Shown here: one piece after another, positions 23,240 through 35,402 of the stretch | Layout: every line of letters starts with the position of its first letter | How positions within the stretch are numbered: the stretch's first letter is position 1 | NCBI GenBank assembly: GCA_950295325.1 | Contig: OX485808.1 | Span: forward strand, 12,464,501 to 12,528,500 | Reading direction: 5' to 3' | DNA: 64,000 bases | Origin: Polytrichum commune | Taxonomy: Eukaryota > Streptophyta > Polytrichopsida > Polytrichales > Polytrichaceae | Position numbers and translations under genes: made by a program | The notes under the pieces: generated by a model | Told to the model about the DNA's origin: nothing | Database searches by the model: none | The model's input: only the letters and a program-made list of their open reading frames with translations

Positions 23240-26200
23240 CTGTCCTAGTCAGCTAGAGTAACACTAGTAGTTGAAATGACAGTGATACTATGACGCAAAT
23301 AGTGAGCACAACGACATGCAACTTCCTACCTCCAGAAAGTGATCATTATTGTCCGTCGAGGCAGTCTTGCATGTGTCCGTTGAATCTTGAGCAGACAGTT
23401 GAATTTGAGGAACATGGCAAGACGAATGTAAGAGGTTGCAGACAACTTTGAAGAGCATGGCATCAGTTGAATGTAATAAATTGCAGTAATAGATCGATGC
23501 AAAATGAACCAATCGACGAACCTTAATAATTACCAGGTACATTACAGTAAGTACCAAAACAACTCTATAGTGTACCCTCTCAAAGTGTTAATTTTCCGGG
23601 AGTAAAATATTTGTAACACTTATGGAATTCTAACACAATACCAATTAGAGAGGGTGGGCAATTCTAAAAAAATAAACTCTTCTGAGAGTAACGATTACGT
23701 GGTGAAAATAAATTCATTAGTAACACTTATAAAATGCCGTCACATATATTAATAATAAAAACTTACACTTCCTTAGTGATCAAAATAAGAGTCTACTATT
23801 GTTTGATGAAACTCTTGAATACGGGAAAAAATGATGGATTTCTTTATTAAAGACAAAAGCTTTGTCCTAAATTCACTAGCATTGTTCTATTGTTGTTCTA
23901 GAAATGTATATAGGGTTTCTATTGCTTCCTGCTCTTGCAAAAATGAAACATTAGGAATTGCCACTTCACTAATTTTTGAATCATCCTCAATGATTTCATG
24001 TACATCTAATGCATCAAGTATATTCAAGATATCTTCCTCAGTGGAACATAAGGATGATTCATATCAACCTCAACTTACGGCAAAATAACAATTAAAGAGG
24101 TAACAATTAGAGAGGGTAGACTATAGTTGAAAGATCAATTTCAAGCAAGTGAGTTTGGAGTCTCAAAGCATAGCTTAAATCAGTCCTTCTAAGAAAGAAA
24201 TAAATATTCTCCAGAGCAGTTCATAATTCATATCATGTGATTGCTATTTCAATTATCATGTGCTTAAGAAAATTGGAAATTAAGGGAAGTTCAAATAGAA
24301 ATATTTTGGTACCCAATGGCAATTACGATTCATTGCACATGTCATCCTTGCCCAACACAACTCATTGCAACTATAAAATAGATGCCAAATCTTGTTGCCT
24401 TGGAAACAATCAAATAAACAAATAACAAACAAAAGGGTCCCATAATGGAATTTCATCTTGCAACTTGTTCCATCTTGCAAATTTTGTAAATTCTCTCTAG
24501 AGGTGATTTGGAGGATTATCTCAAGAACATTCTCCAAATAATCCAAAAAATGCAACTACAAGCAATTTATAATCGCCCCACACCTTCGGCAATATGGGGG
24601 GTATGCCCATGTGGAAAACTTCATACTATTTTGATGATAGAATGGGACATAGTAAATCCATTATGTGTTGAGAATATCCTATGAATATTACTGCTATAGA
24701 CAATCCCCACACACACACAAATATATATATATATCGTGCATATTTTGACAATACAAGCATGTATGAGACTTGGGTAACACATCATATGTCAATGAAAAGT
24801 GTACCGTGTCATTGAAAATCATGTAAAGCTATGATTATGATTGACTTGTACAATTGTTCATTGATGCATGATGTGTTGCCCAAGCCCCATATGTCGGTTA
24901 TGTGACATTGAAGCCCGCATTGAAGCTTGTAGAAAAATGGTGTTCAAGTTACCACGCTAACTATAAAGTGATCCCATTGCATATTATGCTCGTTAGTTGA
25001 TACATAGGGCACTTCAACGTCAATAGAGATACTTCATATACATTTGTATTATTCTCTCTAATATTGCTAATGTATACTACACTATATATTTTATTGAATG
25101 ACATGGCATTAGAATTCGTGTGCCTTTTTAATTAAAGTGGTCTTCATGACTCATCTTATAGTGCCAAGTGTCTTATGACACCCTCTCTAGTTGTCAGTCA
25201 ATTTGGGTCAATGATGAATGGTGTGGATCGCACAAAATCAAATGTAGTGTAGTTTCTCTTATTTAGACTACCATTTATGGCTGCTTCTTGTGTCATTTTT
25301 TTTATGCTTAGTATTTTTGAAGATTTTTCACATGGCTCTCTCACATTGCTTAAAAACCACTCAGAGCCAAATTTCATTTCCTATCACCTATCATGGGGGA
25401 TGCAATAAACATATGCCCATGTAGGTTTATTGTTGATTCATACTAAATTTAGCTATACATGCTACTTCGAGGTCTTTGATCCCGATTTAGGTGTTAAATT
25501 GTCTTTAAAAACTGATGCATGAGCTCTAAATAGAATTCAACGTTTTTACACTTCCTAATGGTAGGTGTTTTGAACAATACCCCTCAAAACCTACATGGAA
25601 ACTATAGTTTGGCTTCAAAATTTGAATTCTTGGAAGAACCTTACATGTACATCACATTATGTACATAGTGCATGACCCTGTAGCTGAAGTTGTTGTAAAA
25701 CTACTCTATCTATTATATCTTTTGGGGAAAATTTATTGTACATCTTCTGCTAACGTCTTTGACTTAACTATGAGTTCTCAACTTTCCATGTTGAAGTAGG
25801 TACTTAACTTCCGATATTTCATAAGCTTGCATGATCATATTGTCCTTTGTCACTTGATGTACTTACATTGTCCAATGGGTACAAGTTTATCAATTGGGTA
25901 CATGTCCGGTCCCCATGACCACGTAGACATGGGTAGGAGATGGTGAATGGACCAATGATCGGGGAGATTTTTGGGCATAATCGGTTGAGATCCGAGTGTT
26001 TGCAAGTCCAACCGGTTACATGTTGACATCCTCTGGTTTTCCTTGATTAAATTGGGGTGTATTTTATAAATTCCTCTAAAATGATTGGTAATTTTCCTGC
26101 AGTGTCTAACAATGATCAATATGCATACAACATAACATATATATATATATATGAGTGTAGCTATTTCTCTCCACAATGTGAAGGCATCTTTATGTAATAA

Positions 26201-28745
26201 GGAAAAATCATAAAACTATGTTGATGTAGCAAGATTAGAACTTGGGATTTGCAAGGATATGAAAGTTGGAGACAAAGAGGCATACAAATGTGGGTATTTC
26301 TAGAGTCTCATATATGACTCAAACTAAATTAGTTCTCAGTTTTAAACCATGGGGCTCACCTCGGGAGGGGGGGGGGTGACTAGCGAAAATTGTAGAAACA
26401 ACGTGCAATAAAAAATAAGGTTTAATGTATTCATTGTAGATAAATTTTGCAAAAAAACATACATATAATATAGGGGTTTTTAAAATAATGAAACATGTTT
26501 ACATGTAAAATACCATCACATATAATGGCATTTTTTTATCTAGTCAGTACATGTAAAATAACTTGGAAACAATTACTAGGGGTAGCAGGTCTAGGGTAGG
26601 GTTTGTGTTAATGAATGAAAATAGGTAATTTTCAGTTGAAAAAACTTGGATTAATGACTTTGCAAGTTGGTTGGCTTGAACGATACTAAACCAACATATC
26701 CAATGTGGAGTTAATGTTCTTTACCTACATGCCGGGAGGGAAAATTTCAACGCGTTGTTTGAATTGCAATCTTCTTTCCAATTTTCTTTGGCAATATAAG
26801 TAAAATAAGGTATTTTAAAACGATTCCCCCCAAAAGTTATAATTAATGATAGGGTGTATTAAAATACAAGCATTTACCTTTATTCTAAAAAATACCATGC
26901 CTTATAGTCTATTCTAGCAAGGTAAATATCCCCCCCGATAAATAGGTCTTGAGCCCACGTGTATGCATTAATATAAGAGGGAGTGACCCCCCTGAGGGAC
27001 TGACTGCATCCATGTGGTTGAGTTCATGTTTTGGATTTGATAGTATGAATGCATTATAGAAAACAACGATATCTTGTATGCATGTATAAGTAAGGCTATG
27101 GAATAGAACAATCAAGCCCATGTGACTCAAGAGCATTGAGTAATGCTAGTTTGAAAAGCAAACTTGGTTTCTCTTTGGACAAATCAACAACGTAATTAAA
27201 AAAATTGCATTACCACATAAATTTCTTATTCCATTTGATAAAGAGATTTTTGTACATGAAGAGTAACCTTGGTCACATAAAAATTCTTATACTTTGGTCT
27301 TGAAGTCAACCTCTCTATCTTATGACAAGGTGTTCAAATAAGCATAAAACCATTGTCTTTGCTGTGAAATGTTTTGAGGAAATAATATGGAATTCTCAAT
27401 TAATATGTGTCAAAAGAGAATTTTATTGTCTATGATCATGACATGTGTGAATGTAACTTAGTGCAAGCAATAAATTATTTTCTGAGTGATCTCGATAGTT
27501 TTGATGTTTGATGAATTGGCCTTCACCTAATATGCTCGGTGAGAAATCCAGGAAGTTGAAAAGACTATGGTCTAGAGAGTAACCTTTTAGACTACCTGAG
27601 TTTTTGTCTTCCTAACTTCTGGCAGGTTGGAAGTTGGAAGGACAATATAATCAAGACATTGACTACAAAGGGTAAAGTAATTTGATCTAGAGATGTTGAG
27701 GACTAGTAAGTGTTAAAAATTATTCGAATGACATTAAGATACCTTGATGTATGTTGAGAACAATTATGTATTATCCTAATCATGATGATGAATACAATAT
27801 GTCGGTAATATTGGACCATTACAAATGAATTAAAAATTAATATGAATTCTTAAAATGAAAATGTGTGAGACCATTAAAACATGATAAATGAATGAACCAA
27901 ACCACGATCTACAAAGCGTGTTGTGGTTTGGCCTATGCCTGTAATCCCTGGACATAATGATTACTTTGGCCAAGACTAGGTAAAAGAGCATTGCCAGACA
28001 ACATAATTAAACAATAATTAATCAAGGAGTATTAAAAATCATGGAAGGATGACTACACGCCTTTGCAAGTTACACTAAAAATATTGAATTAACATGAGAC
28101 TATTGACTACACCAAAGCGCCCTTGGCTTTGGTAAAGAGACTCAAATGGGTTACTAAATGCAACATTATTAATAATGGTTGTGCCTAAGCTTGTGCACCG
28201 CCCTTGGTCCAATTAAACTAAAAAAATTATGAGACTATTGTTTGGGTAAATAGTGAGAGATTGGGTGATTGCAACAATTGCATATACTTACATTAAGAGA
28301 TTTTGAAGTCTTTAACCCCAAATCATCACCTAATTGTTATTTTAACCTTGAAATAATGTGAAATTACCTGGTGTTTTCCCTAAATAAACTTATATGAAAC
28401 ACCTAGACATAACCAACATCACCTTTTAGGTCTTCCCTAAGTGTTTCCCTAGGTGTTTTTCAATACCAAATTCTAAACTACACTTATTTGGAGCTTCTTG
28501 TGATTGTAAGTGAGTCTGTCCTTGAGTATGACATCTCTAGCTAACTCCATGGTTAAAGTGGTGAAGGCAAAGTCTTTGTCTAGCTCTGGTCTTATAAGGC
28601 CCATGAATTCGTAGTGAAGTCCTCATGAGATGTTGATAGTTGTAAGGAACTCCCCCCATACTTAGAGGAGACACCTTCAAGTTGCATATCAAGTTTTTCA
28701 TCATGAGGTTGGAGAGGATTGTTTTTAAAGAGGTTGTGTTTGTTC
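23240..28745. other. Long gene-poor AT-rich region
   Basis: No recognisable gene. Contents seen: the CCGGTT-type repeat at 25955-26108; an (AT)n stretch at about 26138-26152; an AC/AT microsatellite near 24710-24736; a 9-G run at 26367-26375. Short ORFs are consistent with chance in AT-rich DNA. Confidence 0.5.
25955..26108 (+). repeat. CCGGTT-type dispersed repeat, copy near 26 kb
   Basis: Shares GGGAGATTT.TGGGCATAAT, CGGTTGAGATCC, GTGTTTGCAAGTCCAACCGG (20 nt) and AATTTTCCTGCAGT with 43097-43255. The same order, more diverged, appears at 56688-56880 and inverted at 57195-57380. Confidence 0.7.
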
Positions 28746-30540
28746 TAGCTCCATGTTATATCCCTTGGCCCTTCAATTTTGACTCCTTGTCACGACCCTA
28801 GTGCATCTCTCCATTGCCATGGCCCACTCAATGTCTTTTGATGCTTGTTTCTCCATACGGTGATTGTAGGTGTTGTGGTTTTTGTTGGAATACATGTTTG
28901 TTGTTGTGGAAGAAAGGAAAATGTAGAGAAAAATGAGAGCAGATTGAGTGTTGAATTGGGTTGGTAATGGGGGTATGAAAAGTTGTTGGAGAATGGCCGT
29001 TGGGGTTTGTGATGAGATAAAGGCCGCTTTAGAGTGGGTGATTGAGTAAATCAAATTCAGTTGTTGCTGGAATTGATTTGTGTGGTGTAAGCTAAGTTGT
29101 GATGAGTGTGATCAATATTGTTGCCATTGGGAGATTGGCATTTCGTAGTGTATTCTTGGTATATTTTGGACTTTGGTGCGATTGTTGTTTGGCTCCAAGC
29201 TTTGACTAGGAGGCATGTTTGATTGTGTGTGACAGTTGTGGGCAAGTTGTAGGTACAATGTGTAGGGTTTGCTCATTTTGGAGGTTGTGTGTTCATTACC
29301 ATTTTGCAAGTGTGTATGGTAACTAGGTGGTGGTGAGGCAATTTCTTGATCTCTATCTAATAAAGGTGTGCTATCATGTGTTGAATATTTGGGGGGGGGG
29401 GAGAAGTGGAGGCGCCTAGTTGCGTGTATTGGTGATTGTGTTGCAAGTTGCATTGCAATGCGCAAGCTTGAGTGATTTGGGTGCCATGTGCATTTTGCCA
29501 TTGTACGGTGTGTTGCATGTGTGTTTGGGTGCTTAATTCTTTGGTCTCTATCCAACAAAGATGTGCTAGCATGCATTGAATATGGGATAATTGTTTCAGG
29601 TGATTGTGGCTTTAGTAAGCTTGTGTGGTGTGTTTGTTTGGCTCTTCTTTGGCCCGTTTTGGTGTGTTTGGTTTATTTGGAGGAGAGAAATGTGGGGATT
29701 GGGTTGCGTGTGAGGGTGACATTGTTGCATATGCGTTGTGGGCTATGCGTTTGACTGATTGGGTGGTGGGTGGTTTATTTGGGGAATTCATTGTGGGAGT
29801 ATATGTGGGAGTATATGTGGGCATTGATGATAGGACATGGCATGATGGGAAGGAGGTGTGAGTAACCTTGTGGCGGATTAGTGAGATCTTATTGGGAAGG
29901 AGTGTTGGCAACCTTGTGTCAACTTGGAGGGGCAATGTTGGGAGCTTTATGGGGAGAGAGATATGTATATATTGTAGCAGATTGGTGTGACTTCATTTAT
30001 ATATGGTGGTGGATTATTGAGACATTGATGGAGTATGACAAATCATTGTCGAGGTGCGGTGGTGGACGTGAGAAGGCATAGCTCTGGCAATAGTAGTATC
30101 AAGACCCAATATGTTGTGGTAGCATTTGTGAAATAAAGATGGCTCCATTTTGGGTAGCTTGTTGTATGTGGTTGTTGTTGCTCTTAGTCTCATGGGTCAG
30201 TTTTTGATGTGTGTGACACACATCTAGGTGTCTAGGATACGGTGCATGGTGTTGGGTGCAAGCCGTTTGGTTGGTGAGTGCGAGCATGCAAATATATTGG
30301 TATTGATATTTGTTGGCCTTGTGTGGTGTTTTGGGGCTCTTTGGTGCGGAAAAACATGTAGATCTTCTAGCTTGTTGTGGTTGTGTGCTCATTTAGGGTT
30401 GTGTTTGGTGGCTACAATGCATGTTGGGGTGTGTGAGCTTGTTGTAATTCTTGTGATATGCTTGCTCATGTCAAGGTTGAGGCATGTTTGTTGATGTCTT
30501 CAATGTTGGTTGTGCTTGATGTGGTGTGTGCGGGGGAGTG
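28746..30540 (+). repeat. Strongly G/T-skewed repetitive block
   Basis: Over about 1.8 kb the plus strand is dominated by G and T with few A and very few C, so long ORFs appear in several frames without protein-like content. Internal repetition is visible: TCTCTATC.AA.AAAG.TGTGCTA at 29350 and 29542 (about 190 bp apart), AGTATATGTGGG twice near 29800, and many GTGTG/TTGTGG blocks. A related block lies at 54240-54830. I see no gene in it. Confidence 0.5.
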
Positions 30541-31230
30541 GTGGCATCGCAAAGCTTTCCACTCTCCATTCTCTCCAACTGGTCATGGTCTAGCCCTTGC
30601 AAACATTGTGCCATTTAGCCATGTGAGGTTTTGGTAGAAATGACTATATAGTTTTGATAAGTTGCTTCTATTCTGAACTTTGCTCAAAGAAGTGTGAAAA
30701 CCCCCCTAAATAAGTTTGCAATGTATATAACTAAGGACTACACTAGTATGTGCAATTAGGTTGCCTTTGTGAATAGGTTGTCTCTTTATCCATGCAAATT
30801 TCCTTAGATCAAAACCAAATAAAAAAACTTATAAAAAAATTCATGTTATTTGTTGTTGCTTTGATAACATATATTTAAGAAAGTGTGCAATGTCAATAAA
30901 TTAGCATAGGGCAACCTCATTGCACATATAAGGGCCACTTCACACATGAGCCATGTGCCGTGATCATGTAATTGTGAGGGCCCTCGATTCTCATCCAAAG
31001 GCAGTATCATTGACATGATTTGCTAGAATTTGCGTCAGGGTAACCTAATTGCACATGTCCGTGTAGGATGATGGTGCATAATAGGAGTCATTTCACTGTA
31101 CAAAAGAAGATGCAAAATATTGAAGCTTGCTGGGAGTATACTGATACCCGGGATGATAAAGGGTATCACCAGAACCATAGTGGCCAAGCTATACCCTTCT
31201 TTCCAAGTGTTCATACCCGGTCTTTACTCT
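30541..31230. other. Intergenic region upstream of the SLX9-like gene
   Basis: Contains the truncated family A element at 30932-31003 and a GGTAGCCTAATTGCACAT-like block (seen near 31027, and also near 38900 and 39100), which marks a further dispersed repeat. The last 100 bp should be promoter of the SLX9-like gene. Confidence 0.5.
30932..31003 (+). mobile_element. Truncated family A element end
   Basis: Begins GGGCCACTTCACACATGAGC, preceded by TAA-like sequence, and matches the first ~70 bp of the full elements at 42177 and 45115 through GTGA.CATG.AATTGTGAG and CCAAAGGC. The remainder is missing. Confidence 0.65.
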
Positions 31231-31245
31231 CCTTAAACCCTCCTT

Positions 31246-31254
31246 AAACCCTAA
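31246..31254 (+). promoter_or_regulatory. Telo-box (AAACCCTAA) of the SLX9-like gene
   Basis: An exact AAACCCTAA, with an imperfect neighbour AAACCCTCC at 31235, lies about 130 bp upstream of the first predicted 5' UTR splice donor. Telo-boxes near the transcription start are characteristic of plant ribosomal-protein and ribosome-biogenesis genes, which fits the product. Confidence 0.6.
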
Positions 31255-31800
31255 TTGGAGCAGACAGGGAACCACGCTGAGACATTCGACGGATTGAGTT
31301 GAGAGGTAGCAATTTGAAGCTCTTAGGTTGTTTGTGGATTGAGTAGAATTGGAAGAAATTGAAGGCTATAATCACTTCAAGGTACGATTCTCAATGGTGG
31401 CCTTTTTGTCGTCTTTCAAATAGCCTGCTGGTCAAGTTCAGTTTTCGCTCTGGGTTTTAAGGGATGGGATGAGGTCGCCTTTTGCAACCGCAGACTTCAC
31501 ATGATTTTATCATAATTCCGTTTAGAATGCGGCTCTCTCAAGTGGCGAAGCAGTTGTGCTTCTCACAGGATGGAGATTTCTGTCCTCTTTGAATTAGCGT
31601 AGTTTCTTTTAGTCAGTTTGATGTGTTAAGAATTAGGTCTCCATTGCATCTTCCTTGTTTCCATCAGAAACCCTTTTCGCTGGGATCATTTAGCACTACC
31701 GCTCAGGGTTCCTGTTTGATAAACCTCTCCTTGCAGAGTTGAGAAGCTGAAAGCGTACTTGCAGAAGAAATATTTGGGTGAAACTTAGTGGTTGTTTCAA

Positions 31801-34689
31801 ATGGTAAGCATCACAAAGCTCTAATTTCATGTATCGTCAACACTGATTTCACATTGATTCAATCACATCAAACTACATCGGCATTGAATAAATGCATACT
31901 AAACCTAGAGTTGCAATTTTAATCTCTTGTTACTATGTTTAATCGATGAAAGACCTAAAAGGGTGAATTATGAGTTGAATTAATTTTGAATGAATTATTA
32001 GCTTAATGTTGAGGTAGCATTGAGAAGATATGAAACCCTGAAAGGTATATGTCAACAGTAACTCAACATCAAACACCGGTCACTTGCATTTTGAGATGGG
32101 GTAATTCCTGCTTTCACTGGCATTTCTTATTATGTAGTTGCAGATGTAAAGATTTTCCGGCAGATGCAACAATGTTTAATTGCCTTAATGTCGCTGTTAT
32201 TAGAGGGATTAATGTTGTAACCAAGTTAACATTGGGTTTGGACTTGCTAAGGTCGACACTGAGCATTGGACAAATTTATAAACAAGTGTGACCTAGTAAG
32301 AATATGCATGGCATGGGATGACAGGTGAAGAAAAAGACAGCCCGACAGAAAGTTCGGGAGAAATCAACCAAAAATGAAACATCCACTAAGGTGATGTCCC
32401 CGCATACACTTTGTTGGAATATATTGTGCAGCCCAGAATTGTTTCGAGTAATTTCAGTGTGCCACAATTGCCCCTTTTCCCTGAAGCCCTGGTGTTGGTA
32501 TGGTTGCAGGGTGATGGGGACCCTATAGTACAAGATGGTACAACAAGGTGTGTCTCATCTTAACCAACAATTGATTTTGTAGCATTTCCTGGATAATTGT
32601 TCCAGAGGAATCCACTTTCGATTCTGTTAATTTGTGTTTATATCAATGTGATGAGTGCACTTTCTCTGTAGGCACACACATCCTTGAACAACAGTAAGGA
32701 AGATATGGGGAGGTTTAATATGAATTCTGTATGATGGTATGCTGTTGAATGAGAGAATTCTTCTGTTCTTCAATCACAGTTTTGTGTGTTTTAGACTGGC
32801 AATATGGGACCTTATCCTTTTTACATGTGGTTTTGCATCAGCCAATGGGATGGTGGAGAAGAAGGGGGGTCTAAGTCTGTGGTGCGTGCGAGTGTGAAGA
32901 GAAAAATGGATAAGCAGCTTCGCTTCCTGTCAAGTAAATCCTTTTGTGCATCTTTTTTCATTTTTCCCACAATTTTCTAGGGTGTGATCTCTTAGAGATT
33001 TTGGCTGCACTTGTATAGGAACTCTTGTAGGTTTGTACAGAAGTTCATGCATCAACAGGAGCCATTCCAAATTGTCCAGACATAATGTAACACGCATCTT
33101 GTGCTTTCCTCATGTTGTAAATTATTAACTGGTAAAGGAAGTCGTATTCTAAAAAGGGCATGTCATTGCTACAATCACTGGCATTCCTTAGTCTGAAGTG
33201 GAAGACAATTAACTACCTTAATAATGAAATCATCAGGATATTAATTTACTTCAATTGAATTTGGACTGCATAGTGCTTGATTGTATGTGTTACCTTTTTC
33301 TTTGCTGCAGAGTTGCAAGAGACACAACGGGTGCTATCTGCTAAAAAAACCATCTCGAAGGTCTATCCTTGACCACCTTTGGATTCCTTTCCAAATTTCT
33401 TACTTTTTGGGAAATCTTTTTGTTGGTGAGAGATGAACTGAATAAGCATATGAGTGGAATATATAGTTGTCAATTGCAATCTGAATCTGATATGGACTTT
33501 GCTAGACTCCTCACAATTGGCTATACACAATTTTAATTGATGAGTAGTACTGCCAGGGAGCACTTGCAGTTGTTTAATCTGAGCTCCAGAACATCAAAGG
33601 TTGTAGTAATGTTGCTATAGTTCCTGGATTGACATGTTTTGCAATTGGATAATTGCAGAAGAGAAGGAGATCTCAAACTGGCAAAACCCTCAATGATCTC
33701 TCATCTCTTGCAGAGTTTTTGCCTGCTCTTGGCACTCCAACAACTGCTGCTCCACCTACTAAAATCCTTCGAAGCAAAGCAAAGCAAAAAATTGTGTGAG
33801 TTTCTTGTTACCAGATTGATTTTTCCAGTTTGAACTGATTATAGGAGTTTGCATGAAACAGAGATGTATTTAGAACAATACTCAAACCTATCTCCGTGTG
33901 CAAAGAATTTCATAGATGTGTAAGACTGCAGTCAGCTGAATATGTCCTTGTTCCAGCATTTGTGAATTCGTTGGATCATATTTCCAATCAGATTAGTGAA
34001 GTGTAGGAGCTTAAGAAGAACTAGGCACCAAATTTTCTTAACCCTTAAAGGTCCAAGAAGCTCATTCTTGGCTTTAAGGTGTCATACGGAGGGGTTCAAG
34101 ATTAACTTTTGATATTTTAAAGTGAACATGTCAAAGGTGGCCCTATCTGCAATGAGCCCATTTATTGTATGTATTAATCCAATCAGAGCATACATATATG
34201 TAAATTGAATTGTAGGAAGATTTGAGCTTGGTTAAATGACCTAGACTCAAATACATACCATGTATATTTAATCACCATTGTCACATATGACTTTTATTTT
34301 CAGGCTGTGCTAAATATGGATTGAATATCATAGAGCAGATAAAATATGATTTTAATACTTGTTGGGAATTTGAATCATCACATATGTAAAGGGTAACCTG
34401 CCTTTCAGTGCCCACATGTATGTGGTCTGTAACAAAAACGGCGTTAATCCTTTCTTTTTGTGATTCTTCTTTGGCAATTGGTAACTGATATATCTATAAT
34501 GCTATTTGCAGTGTGAATGAGACTAAGCAGCTAGCAGCGGTCCTTGCCCATCCACAATTTCAGTCCAACCCATTTGCTGCCATTCAGCAGCACCTCATTG
34601 CCACTCTTCCTCCTCCAACTCCAGCACCATTAAGTAAACCTGCACCCAAAGCTGGTCAGAAGAAGAGACCAAATTCAAAGAAGGCATAG
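31801..34689 (+). CDS. SLX9: SLX9 / FAM207-like ribosome biogenesis protein
   Basis: Seven coding exons: 31801-31803 (the ATG alone), 32325-32390, 32510-32547, 32842-32933, 33311-33360, 33659-33795 and 34512-34689. All joins agree in phase and use GT-AG borders; the donor at 33361 (GTCTAT) is weak. The product has 187 residues: a basic amino terminus (MVKKKTARQKV), KRKMDKQLRFLSKLQETQ and AKKTISKKRR (about 55-86), NDLSSLAEFLPAL (95-107), and the family carboxy region NETKQLAAVLAHPQFQSNPFAAIQQHL (131-157). That order is typical of SLX9/FAM207 proteins, nucleolar or nuclear factors in 40S pre-ribosome maturation and export. A 5' UTR intron is likely (donor after 31381, acceptor before 31737). 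The initiator codon is the last three bases of its exon (ATG|GTAAGC). The gene converges on the RNA-repair gene downstream. Confidence 0.85.
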
Positions 34690-35402
34690 GTTAGAGTGTG
34701 CATTTTGAAAGGCTCATATGAAGTCCGCTGAGTATAAAAAGCTATATGCATCCCAAAATCAAACCCAATACTATATTTACCAGCATAATGAATGTATTAT
34801 GAGCTGGTGGCACCATGTTTTAACAATGCTGCTCAACTTTCTCTTACTATTCATTCATTGTATAATTGCAAGATTGGAACAATTCTCTTGTCATTTGCAA
34901 TGTAATTCTAGAGTCCAGACTGCCCTTTGGGTCCTTTGGGGCTACATTCCTACTCTCTTTGTTTCTAAGCTATCAGTCTCGCAACACGTAGATAGTAGAC
35001 TCAACATGCGTACCAATATGTTTCACCAAGTCCTCGATGTGCACAAAAAGCCACATGAGGTTGATTATGATCTCTGGATAATTAGATCACATGATGCCCT
35101 AAAGGTTTGCGTTCTTGGTTGTGAAACTCTTGACAGTCATCAGGTAGTTTGGTTTTGCTGGTCCTTGTTTGCAAATCATTGATAGTAGAATGCAAGAGAT
35201 GATAGTAATGATTGTGCCACCATGTTGTCCCTGATGTCAACCCATGTACATAAGAATTGCACTGAAGACACAGATGAGGTTGATCATGGTCTCTGGACGA
35301 TTAGAGAATGTTCACAAGGTAGCAGTGCCTTCAAGCTGCATTCAGTTTAATGGATAGCAGCGATTCAAGCAACAAAATCTTGTTGCACTTCTCCCTGCTG
35401 AA
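34690..35402. other. Convergent intergenic region
   Basis: Holds the 3' UTRs of the SLX9-like (+) and RNA-repair (-) genes. A short tandem duplication is visible: GATGAGGTTGAT.ATG.TCTCTGGA at about 35274 and a close relative at about 35055, about 220 bp apart. The 154-codon open frame at 34718-35182 overlaps this and has no recognisable features. Confidence 0.5.

Noticed and set aside
29112-30494. Several overlapping long frames on both strands
   Set aside because: They result from the G/T-skewed, repetitive composition, which removes stop codons; the translations are low-complexity.
32680-32735. Possible extra SLX9 exon after CTCTGTAG near 32670
   Set aside because: In the required phase it reaches a stop almost at once. 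Skipping it joins 32547 to 32842 in phase.
34718-35182. 154-codon plus-strand frame between the two convergent genes
   Set aside because: It lies in the presumed 3' UTR of the SLX9-like gene, overlaps a short duplicated segment and has no recognisable domain.
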